This document shows positions 45,348 through 56,364 of a stretch of DNA of 64,000 bases, piece after piece (the stretch's first letter is position 1; every line of letters starts with the position of its first letter). This DNA is from Gaertneriomyces semiglobifer. Taxonomy: Eukaryota > Chytridiomycota > Chytridiomycetes > Spizellomycetales > Spizellomycetaceae. The DNA lies in assembly GCA_025558075.1 (NCBI GenBank), contig JAHLKF010000011.1, positions 434,001 through 498,000 on the forward strand. The letters are read 5' to 3'. Below the pieces are notes generated by a model. It worked only from the letters and a program-made list of their open reading frames with translations, was not told the DNA's origin and searched no databases. The translations under genes were made by a program, and so were the position numbers.

Positions 45348-45551
45348 CCAGTGCGGTACGGAAACAGCCTGACAGGGACGTTGCCCGTTTGGGCAGTGCG
45401 GAGCTTTCTGGCGGTGCGGAGCGGGAACAGCCTGACAGGGACGTTGCCCGTTTGGGCGGTGCGGAGCTTTCTGGCGGTGCGGAGCGGGAACAGCCTGACA
45501 GGGACGTTGCCCGTTTGGCGGTGCGGAGCTTTCTGGCAGTGCGGTCCGGGT
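45348..45551. repeat. Minisatellite, 63-bp unit, about 3 copies
   Basis: Unit starts ACAGCCTGACAGGGACGTTG at 45364, 45427 and 45490 (exact period 63), with a partial copy before. The third copy has lost one base. Each unit carries an internal duplication of GGCGGTGCGGAGC. GC-rich. Because 63 is a multiple of 3, all frames read as 21-residue repeats, which creates misleading long open frames on both strands. Confidence 0.9.
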
Positions 45552-45573
45552 CAAGCCTTGTGCGTGGCCTATG

Positions 45574-46043
45574 CCGACGCTGTTCATTAGGCAAAGGACT
45601 GTCTATGACCGGTGAACTACTTGTTGGTGTTCTTCCTTTATCCGACGCTGTTCATGAGGCAAAGGGCTGTCTATGACCGGTGGACTACTTGTTGGTGTTC
45701 TTCCTTTATCCGACGCTGTTCATGAGGCAAAGGGCTGTCTATGACCGGTGAACTACTTGTTGGTGTTCTTCCTTTATCCGACGCTGTTCATGAGGCAAAG
45801 GGCTGTCTATGACCGGTGAACTACTTGTTGGTGTTCTTCCTTTATCCGACGCTGTTCATGAGGCAAAGGGCTGTCTATGACCGGTGGACTACTTGTTGGT
45901 GTTCTTCCTTTATCCGACGCTGTTCATGAGGCAAAGGGCTGTCTATGACTGGTGAACTACTTGTTGGTGTTCTTCCTTTATCCGATGTTCATGAGGCAAA
46001 GGACTGTCCATGACCGGTGGACTACTTGTTGGTGTTCTTCCTT
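45574..46043. repeat. Minisatellite, 68-bp unit, 7 copies
   Basis: Units begin CCGACGCTGTTCATGAGGC at 45574, 45642, 45710, 45778, 45846, 45914 and 45982. Period is exactly 68 except the last copy, which lacks 3 bases (CCGATGTTC). Copies differ at a few positions only (GGTGAAC versus GGTGGAC; ATTAGG versus ATGAGG), so the array is young or homogenised. A period not divisible by 3 argues that it is non-coding. It begins 22 bp after the 63-bp array but shares no unit sequence with it. Confidence 0.95.
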
Positions 46044-46602
46044 GATGTGATTAATGTTCTGATTGTTATTCCTACCAGGTGCTTCACTGGGAACAAAGGA
46101 AAGAAGGGCCGAAAATACTCATCCCTGCAAGGACGACGACACCGAGCAGCGCCTCGAGAGCCATGAGGCGAGGCCTTGTTACTGTGAAATACAGCACAAC
46201 TTAAGTGTCGGTTTTTGCTCCCCTAATGGATTCACGCGTTGCTGGAGCAACACCAGCTTGACTGGAATACCACGGTGGAGAAGCAATGTCCGTGCGGGCA
46301 ACTACATCGGGAGTACTACCAGGGGAACGAACCGTTGGTGTGGCGGATATTCCCCGCCGAGTGCTCATGGCTGCTGCAGGAAAGGCTTTCTCCAAGATGT
46401 ATGAAGCCATGAAGTAGCCATCCGATAATAATAATAATGAGAATTTGGTTAGCAAATGTCAACGAATTGCAATTGAGGTGGCACAATCACCGTGTTTGAC
46501 GTGACTGTGCCATCAGCGCGAATGACACACGCCCAGCATTTGAACACTTCGAACGCATTGCGAAGGTTATGCACCGTCTTCTTTTGTTGATCTTGTTGTA
46601 TA

Positions 46603-47922
46603 ATGGCTCTCGAGCAATTCATAAGGGTGGTGCGGGAATCGGCAAGTTGGGATACTGCCCGAAAACGGAGGGAGCTTCTGCCAGTGCTGCGAAATGCGCC
46701 TCCTGGAGCTCTTGTCAGCACTACACTTGACGACGGCAACGATCCACTTAAATCGCTAGACCCTGCACATCACTCGCTCGCCTATCTGTTTGTGTTAGTT
46801 GCCCGTATGGCTGCGTCTACGGTCCCCGACTTGCAACTACTTCAGTACTCGGTACGCTTTGCCGAATCGTTCGATCGCAAACAGATATTCATATACCCGC
46901 AGAAGATGAGAGAATTCGGTTCTCTCTTGACTAAAATGGTGGATGCTGCGGAACAACCTTTAGCGGCTGTATTGCCTCTCAAGTATATGTGCGAAAAGTG
47001 GTCAGAACCGCACGGCAATAAAGGGCACCAACTGACACCGATGCACGCCCAACTTGCCAAGTACTGCATCTTATCAAAAGCCTACGCTACCGCTCTGCCC
47101 ATTTTGGACCGAGATATTGAAGAGGTTGAACCCCAAAAATTTGATCTGCAGTATCAGGACTTTCTATTATACCACTATTACGGCGGGATCATCTACGCGA
47201 CGTTGAAGCGTTTCGAACGCGCTGCTCGCTTCTTCAGGCTCTGCGTCGTGGCCCCGGCACCAACGGTGGCATCCGCCATACAGGTCGAAGCATACCGGAA
47301 ACTCATTTTGGTATCTTTGATAATCAACGGGCGCGCTCCCACTCTACCCAAGTATGTCAACAATGCCGTAGTCCGCGCTTGCAAATCCTACGCCTCCTCA
47401 TATACCGAATTCGCTCAAGCCTTCGCATCAATGAATGCGGCGAGACTCGAAAACGAGTTTCGGAAACATCAGGAGGAGTTTGTCAGCCACAACAACCGCG
47501 GCCTTGCCCTCCAGTGCTTACAGGCCCTGACGCTCAAGAACATTCAACAACTGACCGAGACATACATCACGCTTTCCTTGACCGACATTGCCAAGGCTGC
47601 CAATCTGGCTGACGCAGCAGAAGCTGAACGCAGGGTATTAAGCATGATACAGGAAGGCCAGATTGCCGCTACGATATCACAACGAGACGGTGGCATGGTA
47701 TCGTTTCAAGACACATCAGAGTCGTATGATGCCGTAACGACAATGAGGAAGATTGACGCTGATGCGAAGTGCGCTTTGGCGGTTGCCCAAAAAATAATGG
47801 AAATGGATCGCGATATTGGTTCTTCCAAGGAATACCTGTTAAAAGTTGTACAGAACGAACGAACAGGAAACACATCATCTAACGCAGGCGGCCAATATGA
47901 TGAGATGATGACAGATGACTGA
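46603..47922 (+). CDS. CSN3: COP9 signalosome subunit 3 (CSN3)
   Basis: Scaffold subunit of the COP9 signalosome, which removes NEDD8 from cullins. Intronless, 439 residues (human 423). N-terminal helical repeats: LEQFIRVVRES, HSLAYLFVLVARM, TPMHAQLAKYCILSKAY, ALPILDRDI, YYGGIIYATLKRFERAARFF, and YRKLILVSLIINGR. The PCI winged-helix region covers about residues 290-385, with LTLKNIQQLTETYITLSLTD, RRVLSMIQEGQIAATISQRD and GMVSFQD, matching CSN3 rather than the related Rpn3. The C-terminal helix and acidic tail follow. Intronless structure is unusual here, where most genes have 2-10 introns. Confidence 0.95.
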   Translation: MALEQFIRVVRESASWDTARKRRELLPVLRNAPPGALVSTTLDDGNDPLKSLDPAHHSLAYLFVLVARMAASTVPDLQLLQYSVRFAESFDRKQIFIYPQKMREFGSLLTKMVDAAEQPLAAVLPLKYMCEKWSEPHGNKGHQLTPMHAQLAKYCILSKAYATALPILDRDIEEVEPQKFDLQYQDFLLYHYYGGIIYATLKRFERAARFFRLCVVAPAPTVASAIQVEAYRKLILVSLIINGRAPTLPKYVNNAVVRACKSYASSYTEFAQAFASMNAARLENEFRKHQEEFVSHNNRGLALQCLQALTLKNIQQLTETYITLSLTDIAKAANLADAAEAERRVLSMIQEGQIAATISQRDGGMVSFQDTSESYDAVTTMRKIDADAKCALAVAQKIMEMDRDIGSSKEYLLKVVQNERTGNTSSNAGGQYDEMMTDD

Positions 47923-47998
47923 TGAAATTCACAGCTCTTCTTTTATTATGTACATGCTGTAAATATCATCGAGGCAAAACTTCCCAATAAGATACACT

Positions 47999-50827
47999 TT
48001 ACAGGTAGATTTGGCGTATATCCTGTTGAGCGAACGCTATTCCACATGTGGGACATTTGCGCTGCCTTGATGTGTACATATCGTCAATACAGTCCTTGCT
48101 GCAAAGATTGGTAAGTAAAACATTATTTCGGCACACGGCCAAAAGTCTTACCAGAACGTGTGCATGCACTTCAGCAGGACGTGGCTTTTGAATTTGTTGT
48201 TGCAGCTGCTACATTTTAGAAGGAGCTGGGCAACGGAATGAGCAAGTACTCATGAAGTAACAACAGGCACGCATATCAACATTGAACATACTTTGTACTC
48301 CTCCAACTGCTTTGTAAGGTTTCCATCTACGACTTGTTCCACCTTTGAAAGCTTTTCAACCTTTTTGCGCATGTATTCCAGTTGTTCCTGTGCCTTTCGT
48401 CTCTCTTCTGATTCCCGCTCAGTTGCTTCCGACCGTTCCTTCAAAATCTCGGCAGCGTTCTGGTACCTGGTCATCAACTGCTTCTGCTTCTCCTTCAAAT
48501 CAGTTATCTCACGAATATGCTCGGCAATCTTTCTACGGTGATCGTCGCACAACACATTCTTCGCCGCCAATTCTTTTTCGAGCGCTTGAAGCTGCTGTGA
48601 CAAGTTCTTCTCTTTCTGATCCAGTAGCCGAATCTGCTCCAGTTGCTTGTCCGACTGACGCTTTAGTGCAATGGACACGTTGCCATGCGCAGTTTTTTCG
48701 CGGGCATAAGCTGCACACTTCTGCTCCAACTTCGTTTTCTCAGCCACCAACTTTAGTAGCTGCTCTTCTTTCTTGGTCAAGTCGACCACTTTGGCAGAGC
48801 TACGACCCTCTAACTCCGACCAGGCTTTGCCAATAGATTCGATTTCAGAGAGTAGACGGGTTTCCGACTTCTCGTAAAATTCGATCTTCACCCGGAGTTT
48901 GATAATAGTCTCCTCTTGTTCTTGCAGTTGCATAACGAGGTGCGCTTTGTCAGGGTTAGCGGATTCGCCGAGTAAAGCTCTATCTTCTGTGGTTGAAGTT
49001 TCATGCGCTTCCACATGTCGTACATCCTGCTCTTGAGGGTCAGCGGATTTTGGGTCTGTCCTGAGACTTTCAATCATCTCCTCCAGGCTCTTGATTTTGG
49101 TGTCCGCTGCGTTAAGCTTCCTTCGCAAATCTTCCAAGGGGTTTTCCTCTGAAGACTCGTCGAAATATTGAAGAAGTGCGCGGTCCCCAGTTTCGGCGGC
49201 CATCCTCATTTTCAAACGCTGAACCTCTGCCTCCAATGTGACAATTCGATGAAGCCGATTGTTTGCAAGCGCGCGAATCTCTTCCACATGAGTGAGCTCG
49301 ATATCATCTTTAGAAGATCTGAGGTCAAGCGACTGCTGTAAGCTATCACGCAAGCCACGGATTCGGGCAAGATCTGCTTCCAGTTTGCGCATTTCATTCT
49401 CAAGAGTTTTGCGGCGACTGTTCTCTTCAGCTTCAAGATCTTCCGCATACTTTCGTCGATCTGCTTTCAAATCTTCGATCTCCTTGGTCAATGATTCTAG
49501 TTTACGCTTCAGCATTACATTGTCGTCCACGTGATATCGGTATTCTTCCTCCAAGTTCCTGTATTGATAGGACGATCGTATGGCATCCTCGGTAACAGTA
49601 TTGTTAGCAATCTGAAACGCACTGAATTAACAACTCGAACATTAGTTAATCAAAGACAGCAAATGTACCTGTAATCGTAACTGATCGATTTGTTGTACTA
49701 ACTCCGTCCTTTCTCGCTTCAGTGTGTGCAATTCCGCGAGTCGCACATTCGCCGCAGTAATCGCCGCTTCCACATTCTCATCAACTTTCGAGTTCGGCGG
49801 GCCATTATCCTTTTCAGGCGAGTTCGATTCCCGCGTAGCTCCATTCAGCCCATGGTTAGCATCGGTTCTCAACCGGTCCAACTTGCGCTCCAGCCGTGAG
49901 AGCTCTTCAGACTTGACACGTAATTGTTGGCGCAAGTCGACGATGTCCCGTTGCTGTACCGCGAGACTTCCTTGAGCATTGTTCCTTTCCGTCTCCAAGC
50001 GACTGCACTCTGCTTGTAGCCTATCCACCTTTCGCCGCTCGACCCGCAGTTGCAACTCGGTTTCATTCGAACCGCTATTTGATGTATCTGCGACTCGATC
50101 TATCCGATTCAGCAATTGCCGCAAAATTTCCTCGACTGAAAGCAGCTTCTCTTGCAATCCTTTGTCAATATCTTCCGGATAACTCGTTGGCGTCGCTAAT
50201 AAAGTAACAAGTTCCGATACCTCCACGCCTACGCGAGAACAAGTCAATTAGGTCGCCGTCCTGTTGAGTTAAATATTCCAAAAAATTACCTTGTGGCGGT
50301 TCTGAAAGTGCAGTGCTTGGTATTCGTTCCCAGAAACGGCGGAGATCTTCAAATACCTTTGGGTGAGCTTTGGATCAGAACGTGCACTTACAGCAACTGT
50401 TGTATCGAAGGAATATGTACCTTGCCCATGAATGTGCTCACTGTTATAATGCTTCGGTCCCAATGCCGTATTCGTTCGGTCAGAGTGGCATTCTTTTCGA
50501 CCTCGCTAGCATACAACCGTTTGTAATGTTGCATCTGACGCCATATAGCTTTCTTTTGGTATCCCAGCACTCCGGACCCGGGAATATCCCCGTCTACATC
50601 CTCTTCCTACAGCATGGCCATGTCAGGCCTGTTGACATCCCAGTTTAAGCACAAGAGTGTATAGCTACCTCCACATCCGGACTTTCTAATGCGGGAGGAA
50701 TGAGGTTGCTCCTATCACGGGATTGGCGCCATCCAGTATTTTGTCGCTTATGCGGATGTTCTGAATGCCGTACTTGGTCTTCGTCGACCCGTCGTTTGCG
50801 GCCTTCCCGGGAGCTGGAGTCCGACAT
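47999..50827 (-). CDS. BRE1: BRE1-type E3 ligase for histone H2B
   Basis: RING ligase that with Rad6 monoubiquitinates H2B, needed for H3K4/K79 methylation. Exons 50827-50669, 50606-50421, 50356-50290, 50228-49669, 49611-48292, 48225-48152, 48098-47999; 821 residues. N-terminal basic tail (MSDSSSREGRKRRVDED) and Rad6-binding region with AIWRQMQHYKRLYASEVEKN and HWDRSIITVSTF; about 550 residues of coiled coil; and a C-terminal C3HC4 RING: KCSSCNNKFKSHVLLKCMHT, FCKDCIDD, KCPTCGIAFAQQDIRQIYL. The RING is split by intron 6 inside the FC codon pair. The junction at exon 3 was chosen so that VFEDLRRFWERIP joins GVEVSELVTLL. Confidence 0.94.
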
Positions 50828-51288
50828 GCAGACCGGCTGATCTGCAACTCCACTGAAAGAGCAAGGGCACCACCGTAATCGACTATCTTCGAGTCAATCA
50901 AGAGCGGCTCCAAAAAGAGCTTTGCAAGTCGTGCGCAATACCAATGAATTCGCACAATGCAGACAGGTTTCAATGACAAATACAGGGTGAGTACCAATGA
51001 TCACCAGTGACAGCACTCTACTAGGCACATCCAGCCAAGAACGACCGATGGTTTCAACCACACACTGCGGCGTATGACCAAAAAAGTCTTGTAAGAAGGT
51101 GTTTTTCGAGAATTGCCAAAGTGCAAATTCCCAAAAGGCTGCCCACAACCAACACACGGGCCATAGCAACGAAAGACGCGCGGGTGAGGGCCTTTCCCCA
51201 AGAATAAACATAAACTTGCGACTGCAAAGAGCGAATTGGAAAGCCCATATTTGAACCTACGCTACTTCAGCACGAGAACTTATACGAG
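50828..51288. promoter_or_regulatory. Divergent intergenic region BRE1 / TOM6-like
   Basis: 461 bp between two divergent starts. Minus-strand frames of 64-105 codons here look non-coding (Trp/Cys/Phe-rich, no domain). No repeat or RNA noticed. Confidence 0.35.
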
Positions 51289-51621
51289 ATGATGAACAGG
51301 CAAAGCGCTGGTGGTCGCCTTCCCCCGGCCAAGTCCTCTCCGTCCATTCTCAGGTAAGTGATAGACATCTTATAGCGCCAGTGAAGCCGTTTTCGCACAA
51401 GGGCCTGAAATTGACTTATTCTTCGCAGCGAGATAACGAATCCGGGAAACCTCAAGGTTCTCTTCCACGGTGGCATGTATGTGTCTGGGCCTTTTTTTTC
51501 CCAGGGTCGCTTCAACGCCAGAAGTGTTACCTGCGACTCCTGTGCTAATTGTCTCATTGGTTCTAGATACGCAGCTGCCATCTGGCTCTTCACCCAGGGC
51601 GGTGACTTCATCACCGTTTAA
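51289..51621 (+). CDS. Small tail-anchored protein, TOM6-like (55 aa)
   Basis: Three exons, 51289-51353, 51429-51476 and 51567-51621, with strong donors (GTAAGT, GTATGT) and good acceptors, give a 55-residue protein. Basic N terminus (MMNRQSAGGRLPPAKSSPS), then a single hydrophobic helix NLKVLFHGGIYAAAIWLFTQ ending GGDFITV at the C terminus. This layout, a short cytosolic basic part and a C-terminal anchor, is that of small TOM subunits (Tom5/6/7); TOM6 is favoured by eye only. Two phase-2 introns in a 168-nt coding sequence are hard to explain by chance. Start could also be the second ATG at 51292. Confidence 0.55.
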
Positions 51622-51836
51622 CCAACCCATCCTTAATCCCGCTGATACACCGGCCATGCAATAGTGATAACTGGCGACCAAGGTGGACTCGATCGCCGAT
51701 GTGCTGCCTGGGCCTTCAAACCAATCATTGTCCCCACCACACGGTCGGCTTCAAGAGCCGGTATCCGCCTGTATGTAGCTGTGCAGTCATAAGAGCCTAA
51801 CAACAATAGCAATGAGGCATGTTTATTTCCAAGTCC

Positions 51837-53715
51837 TTATCCTCTTCGCCGACGTATCAGTGACACGGTCCCCCTCTCCGGTGTCGCTTTGCTAGCCACT
51901 CGCTTGCGCAAATGCTCAATCTCTTTCCGGGTTATTTTCACCCGTAACGATCGTTCTATTAAAAACTCTGCTTCCAATCTATCATGGGGCAAGTGGAGTA
52001 GGAAACTTAGCGTTTCCGCGTTGGTGGGGCATTCTTGAAGAAGGTACGCTGTCGAGTGCATGAGGCTCGCTGGCATTTGATCGCTTCAAGATTACATAAC
52101 TTGCCTACCTCGGTTAGCGTGTATGATTGCGAGTCCTATGCGAAATAGCGGTTTGATTCCTGCAACACCGGGTGAGCACATTCGATCGCCACTGCCACTC
52201 CACGATGCAGTTCACGAACCTTCACAGTACATCATGTCCCATACTCGCAGGACAGTTTCCCAGGGGAGGGTCGTGATGTAAGCGGTAAGAAACCACTGGG
52301 TAATATACATTATTGGAAGGACGTCTTGTTTGTCCTATGATGAGGCAAAATTTCATTAGTCAATTCGTAGGCGGGCGGGCGTGAGCCAATGTCCTACCAA
52401 ATGATTGGCCGCCCGCTTGGAAATTCTGTGTAAGAGCACCTCAAACACGGCAGCGTCCACTCGCAGTTGCGACAGAGATGGCGTGAAAAAGTTTTTGAGG
52501 TGAGTTTCTAGAGTACAAACAAGCATCCAAAAGCTTTCCTTCGTTTCAAATTCAGTGAGCGTCATGTCGTCCGATGGAGGCAGCGACGTGCTATTTACCT
52601 CCGGGGGCATCCGCATCAGTAACATTCCTGCCAACATCCCCATTCCTTGACAATACCCAACTTCAGGATTGTAAATGGCGTAGGCTCTCAAGACATTGCG
52701 TAAATTGGCTTGTCTGTTAAGGCGCCTGAGCGTCAGCACCGCATTTACGAGGATATGGAACTCGGCTAACAAACCCTTGACTTCGCTCGTCCGCGAACAT
52801 ACTGTGTTCTACAAAGCAAGCTGTTATTACAACCTCTTCGTAAGCTGTCTTACTTGCGGCAACGCTCCTACCTGGAAAGCACCGGCCGATGTCGCGTTCT
52901 ATGACTTCAAAAGTGTGCGGATCGTCACGTAGTAGCAAGTCCTAACGTAACAACACAGTGTGAGCAAGCGCTTCTGATGGCTGTGTGTATAAAGAGACTC
53001 ACAAACATGCCTTATAGATCCCGTCCTGCCTGACCTTATCCATGCCCGCTAGCGCCTGCCACACCTTTGCCCGCAGTGAATCGGGGATTCCTGCTCGTCC
53101 GAGTTTCTTTATCTACACGACCATCACAGTTAAACTTTACGGTTATCTTCAGGACTTTCAGTATTCGCAAGCACGTCACCTTGGGGCCCACCTTTGAGTT
53201 ACGCTTCAAACCATGCCTTTCCCATAGCGATAGCAGGTCTAGCCAAGTTTGTTCTTTGCCTTTCTTCTTACGAGTGCTATAGTCCCAGTTAAAATGCGTC
53301 GCTGCGGTTTAGGCAGGTCAAGCTGCAATGAGTGGTACCTTGCTTTAACAGCGCCCGACGTCGGGTTCGGTCGTGCTTCATTCCGCTCCTTATAAAAACC
53401 GTATTCATCTATTGCCATCTTCTGTCTCCTATTAAATGATTCCAGTCGCAATAATGCCATTGTTGGGGGCTCCCGTCTCTGCCGTGCTTCCTCTAACTCG
53501 CGGGCATTCGGATATCGCGGACCTGTTCCTTCGGTACCATCATGTACAACACCACCATCTACTTTCGATATATGTTCACTGGGAGCAGGGCAGGATTCAG
53601 TCTCAGTAACCGCCGCCACAACTTTGTTCTCCGACGCACGGCGACTAGTTTCTTTAAGCGATCTGGAGGACGTTCGCAGCAATACGACGTCTGGTCGAAA
53701 TGGTCCAGTGCTCAT
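51837..53715 (-). CDS. TBC-domain Rab GTPase-activating protein
   Basis: Exons 53715-53339, 53276-53192, 53112-53011, 52941-52872, 52808-52775, 52725-52398, 52334-52220, 52159-52109, 52069-51837; 464 residues. TBC domain about residues 165-400: IKKLGRAGIPDSLRAKVWQ, VIERDIGRCFPEH carrying the catalytic Arg finger (IxxDxxR), YNPEVGYCQGMGMLAG carrying the Gln finger (YxQ), and VLPIMYITQWFLTAYIT, WETVLRVWDMMYCEG. Both fingers are present, so it should be an active RabGAP. The N terminus is disordered, with DEYGFYKERNEARPN before the domain, reminiscent of EVI5/TBC1D10-type proteins. Intron 3 starts AAG|GCATGT, a probable GC-AG intron; intron 8 is only 39 nt. The target Rab is unknown. Confidence 0.88.
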
Positions 53716-53912
53716 TTTATCACCCTTCAGAAAGTCCTTCACCAAGACGAAAGAACCCTCTCGGCTGCAAAACAGGAACTAGGAGGTGGACAGCTGGCTT
53801 CTATGTGCTAAGGGCCACGACGGTTGCGCGCTCTATTCGACCCTCAAGTTTATTCTTACGCGTGGGGATGGCTTGACAACCCTTGCTTCTCACAACCCTC
53901 AACCAAGGCGAA

Positions 53913-54533
53913 ATGGAGCAGGACACAGCTGTCACCGTTCGTCTCCTGGCGAGTCTCCTCAATCACATTGAGGCGTTTACGACGCATCATGCCTACAGTC
54001 TAAGTTATCTGTCCTCCCTGACCAACATCACTGCACAGCGACAAGAAACAAAGTCGTTCCACTCCGCCTCTGGGTACCCAAACCCAACCACGACCCCGCT
54101 CATTTTGCTAGAGTTTCCCGACTTAGTGCCTAAGCTTCTTGCGAAGCAAACACTGGAAATATCAAAAATGGCACGACTGCTTCATGACGAAATGCGTGAT
54201 ATGCAGGATGTCGTTGGCCAAATGGAAACGCTAACTACGGAAGGATTCGAAGCACTCCAATCGACACAGCCTGGTCGCAACGAGAATAGAAATCCGGCTG
54301 GAATACCTTTGGTCGAGGCTGTATCCTGGTTGGAAGAAATCACTGTTATGTATAAACAGGAGATGGAAATGAAAGCCAGCATGTTGCACATATTGGATAC
54401 CAGGTGTGACAGCGATAAGTTGCAAAAGATGAAGACAAGCTGGGAGGCACTTGATTGCGTCGATCTTGCAAAGGAGACTGAAATTCGCGAGAGACTACAT
54501 TTATTCAAAGTTTTGGGGAAAGTAGTCCAGTAG
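53913..54533 (+). CDS. AIRIM: AIRIM (C1orf109-like) ribosome-biogenesis factor
   Basis: Human C1orf109/AIRIM acts with SPATA5-SPATA5L1 AAA-ATPases and CINP in pre-60S maturation. Intronless, 206 residues (human 203). All helical. Matching blocks: a central LEFPDLVPKLLAKQTLEIS (human FPDLKERLRRKQL), the MARLLHDEMRDMQDVV helix, AVSWLEEITVMYKQEM (human MLEWLQDIERHY) and LQKMKTSWEALD near the end. The ATG at 53913 is used; an earlier TTG in frame is not a likely start. Divergent from the RabGAP gene (197 bp) and convergent with PIG-L (140 bp). Confidence 0.78.
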   Translation: MEQDTAVTVRLLASLLNHIEAFTTHHAYSLSYLSSLTNITAQRQETKSFHSASGYPNPTTTPLILLEFPDLVPKLLAKQTLEISKMARLLHDEMRDMQDVVGQMETLTTEGFEALQSTQPGRNENRNPAGIPLVEAVSWLEEITVMYKQEMEMKASMLHILDTRCDSDKLQKMKTSWEALDCVDLAKETEIRERLHLFKVLGKVVQ

Positions 54534-54673
54534 TATGGAGCCCCGGTACACCAGGCTCGACTCAACAAACGGGTTTCTTGATACTCTGTGCATCACTGGT
54601 CAAGACACCTTGACTCGGGAATACAAAAGATTCATCCTCGGCATCACTCCGTTCGGCATCATAACGTGGTCGA

Positions 54674-55667
54674 TCAGATGCCTTCCAACTCGTTCACGAC
54701 CATGTACCTCGAGAACACTACATACAGACGCCGAAACCATACCATTTGGCTCTGGTGTTTCTTCATCGCCGAACGAGCTTTCAAAACTTGTATTGGAGTG
54801 GCCATAAACACCGCTCCAGATGCTTGCATTCCGCGCAGCCGATAAAGAAACAAGGTGATCAAAATATCGCCAATGGAAGTGTATTTCCGTAACGTCGGTA
54901 CGGTTTTCAAGGCAAAGCATTTTGGCGGATTGGGTTGGGTTGAAGCGGGGAGATTCTTGAAGTATCTACGAAGGCAGTATGATCAGTATCCGTCGCATGA
55001 GTTCGTAGATGTCTGTATTGCTTGAGTGCACACCTGATTCCTTCGTAAGTGGCTCGATGGTTAGGGTGACCGGACACCCCGCCTATATCGAACGTTACAA
55101 TGACATCCACCTTTCGATTTTTGAGATGGCTCATGAGGACATCTGAAATGACTGGTGCTTTCCACCATCGCTCGGAACCATCTTGCAATTCCCTGAAGTA
55201 CGGCTCTATCTAGAACTAGCGTGTATGGGGGTTGGGAACTATCGCACTTACGGTAGATTTAGACAAGTGACACTCGAAGAGTGTACCCCCAATACCCGAC
55301 AACTTTCAACAAGTTCTTTCTGTCTTCGTGATCCTAGGCCATCTTTGTTTCCTACGCACAATGGACGTAAACGCCAATCCCAGTCTTACCGCTGATACGT
55401 ATCTGGCCTCAACTAACCGTTCGACAGGCAGAGGACTGACACCTGAGCACCTTTCAATCCCAAAATGGTCGGTGCAAAGAACATGCATTCATCATCGGGA
55501 TGTGCAATTACTAGTAACACTGAAAGGCGGTCATACTGTTTTAGAATGGGCCGTAGCGATGACGGAACTAAACTCTGGAAAAAGGAAGGTCGAACAAGGA
55601 AGAGTAGATAGACGAGAGCACTTGGGACCAGGAGAGCTGCAACTATGTAGGGTAACAGAAAGAGCAT
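54674..55667 (-). CDS. PIGL: PIG-L, GlcNAc-phosphatidylinositol de-N-acetylase
   Basis: Second step of GPI-anchor synthesis, on the cytosolic side of the ER. Exons 55667-55418, 55351-55252, 55192-55034, 54965-54674; 266 residues. N-terminal membrane anchor [20 protein letters not shown]. Catalytic zinc motif [10 protein letters not shown]; then [18 protein letters not shown]; the second metal site in [20 protein letters not shown]; and the C-terminal [20 protein letters not shown] with YMVVNEL, very close to the human ending. Introns 52-70 nt. No missing active-site residue seen. Confidence 0.95.
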
Positions 55668-56364
55668 GGTCCTAATTTATAACTATGAAACGAGAACGTA
55701 GCTTCGAAGATGAATGATTGTACGCGTAGGTGGAGCGATGAGCGTCGTGAAAACAAAAAGGTCTAACGAAACTTGCATAAAAGCCGAATTGCCTCTTTCA
55801 ACAACAATGCCGCAGCACATTATTGGAAACATGGTGATTCTGACGGGTAGTGCCCACTGATGTTGCAAGGAATGCATGACCAATCCATATGACTTAACAA
55901 CGCAGTCAAAAGCATGATTCAAACAGTTTCAGGGAGGACTTTATACGTTTCTGCCGGCGTTGTCAAGGTACTCATGGGCCGCTACCGACGAACGCATTCC
56001 TAAGTAAAAACACCGTTCTGTATCATGCATGCCACCCTGACCGTATGTCCACACAACTGTTCCTGGACTTTGAACGAGTCCACATAGTAGTTACATTCTG
56101 TTATCGCTAAAAGCCATTGGGTGACGTAGACAAAGTCACGTGAACGTAATCTAAGTAGGGTTAAGACACTGCCGGCGCACGCGTCTATGGAAAGGCCCTC
56201 TTTCGCGACGATGATCGTTGGAAGCACGACAGCGACAGCAGCAGCAGCACCAGCAAAAGGAAGGAACCACTACCACCCGTTGACTATTATCGCAACCCGC
56301 CTGCCGTTGTAAAGGTGTGCTTTTCCGATTGGCTTTTGTATTTTGCACCGTCGTGCATAATCCA
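55668..56364. other. Intergenic region, no gene seen
   Basis: About 700 bp between divergent PIG-L and RPN2. Contains a CAG/CAGCAC-rich patch at about 56229-56250 and no convincing frame. Probably holds both promoters. Confidence 0.5.

Larger units (their letters stand above)
44622..46602. other. Unresolved locus, probable small spliced plus-strand gene
   Basis: About 2 kb without a gene model I can defend. Signs of a spliced plus-strand gene: a textbook intron end at 45270-45297 (branch CTAAC, then CCCCCTCC and TGCTAG), a matching donor GTACGT near 45223, a donor GTACGG at 45356 and an acceptor CCTACCAG at 46078. Open frames of interest are about 44890-45105 (helical, contains AQNLQSSLEELLIHVDLF), 45307-45355 (MAKPKTAPNNSTSCQC) and one ending at 46415 with MAAAGKAFSKMYEAMK. 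Their phases cannot be joined cleanly, so product and strand stay open. An (ATA)5 microsatellite lies at about 46425-46439. Confidence 0.4.

Noticed and set aside
44920..45594. 225-codon minus-strand frame with three SLSGCSRSAPP-type repeats
   Set aside because: It is produced by the 63-bp minisatellite, whose period is a multiple of 3 and so keeps several frames open; composition and flanks do not look coding.
50293..50463. Alternative BRE1 exon 3 frame (YLKISAVSGNEYQALHFQ)
   Set aside because: It uses a nicer GTAAGT donor, but then exon 4 would be entered in the wrong phase; only the VFEDLRRFWERIP frame joins GVEVSELVTLL.
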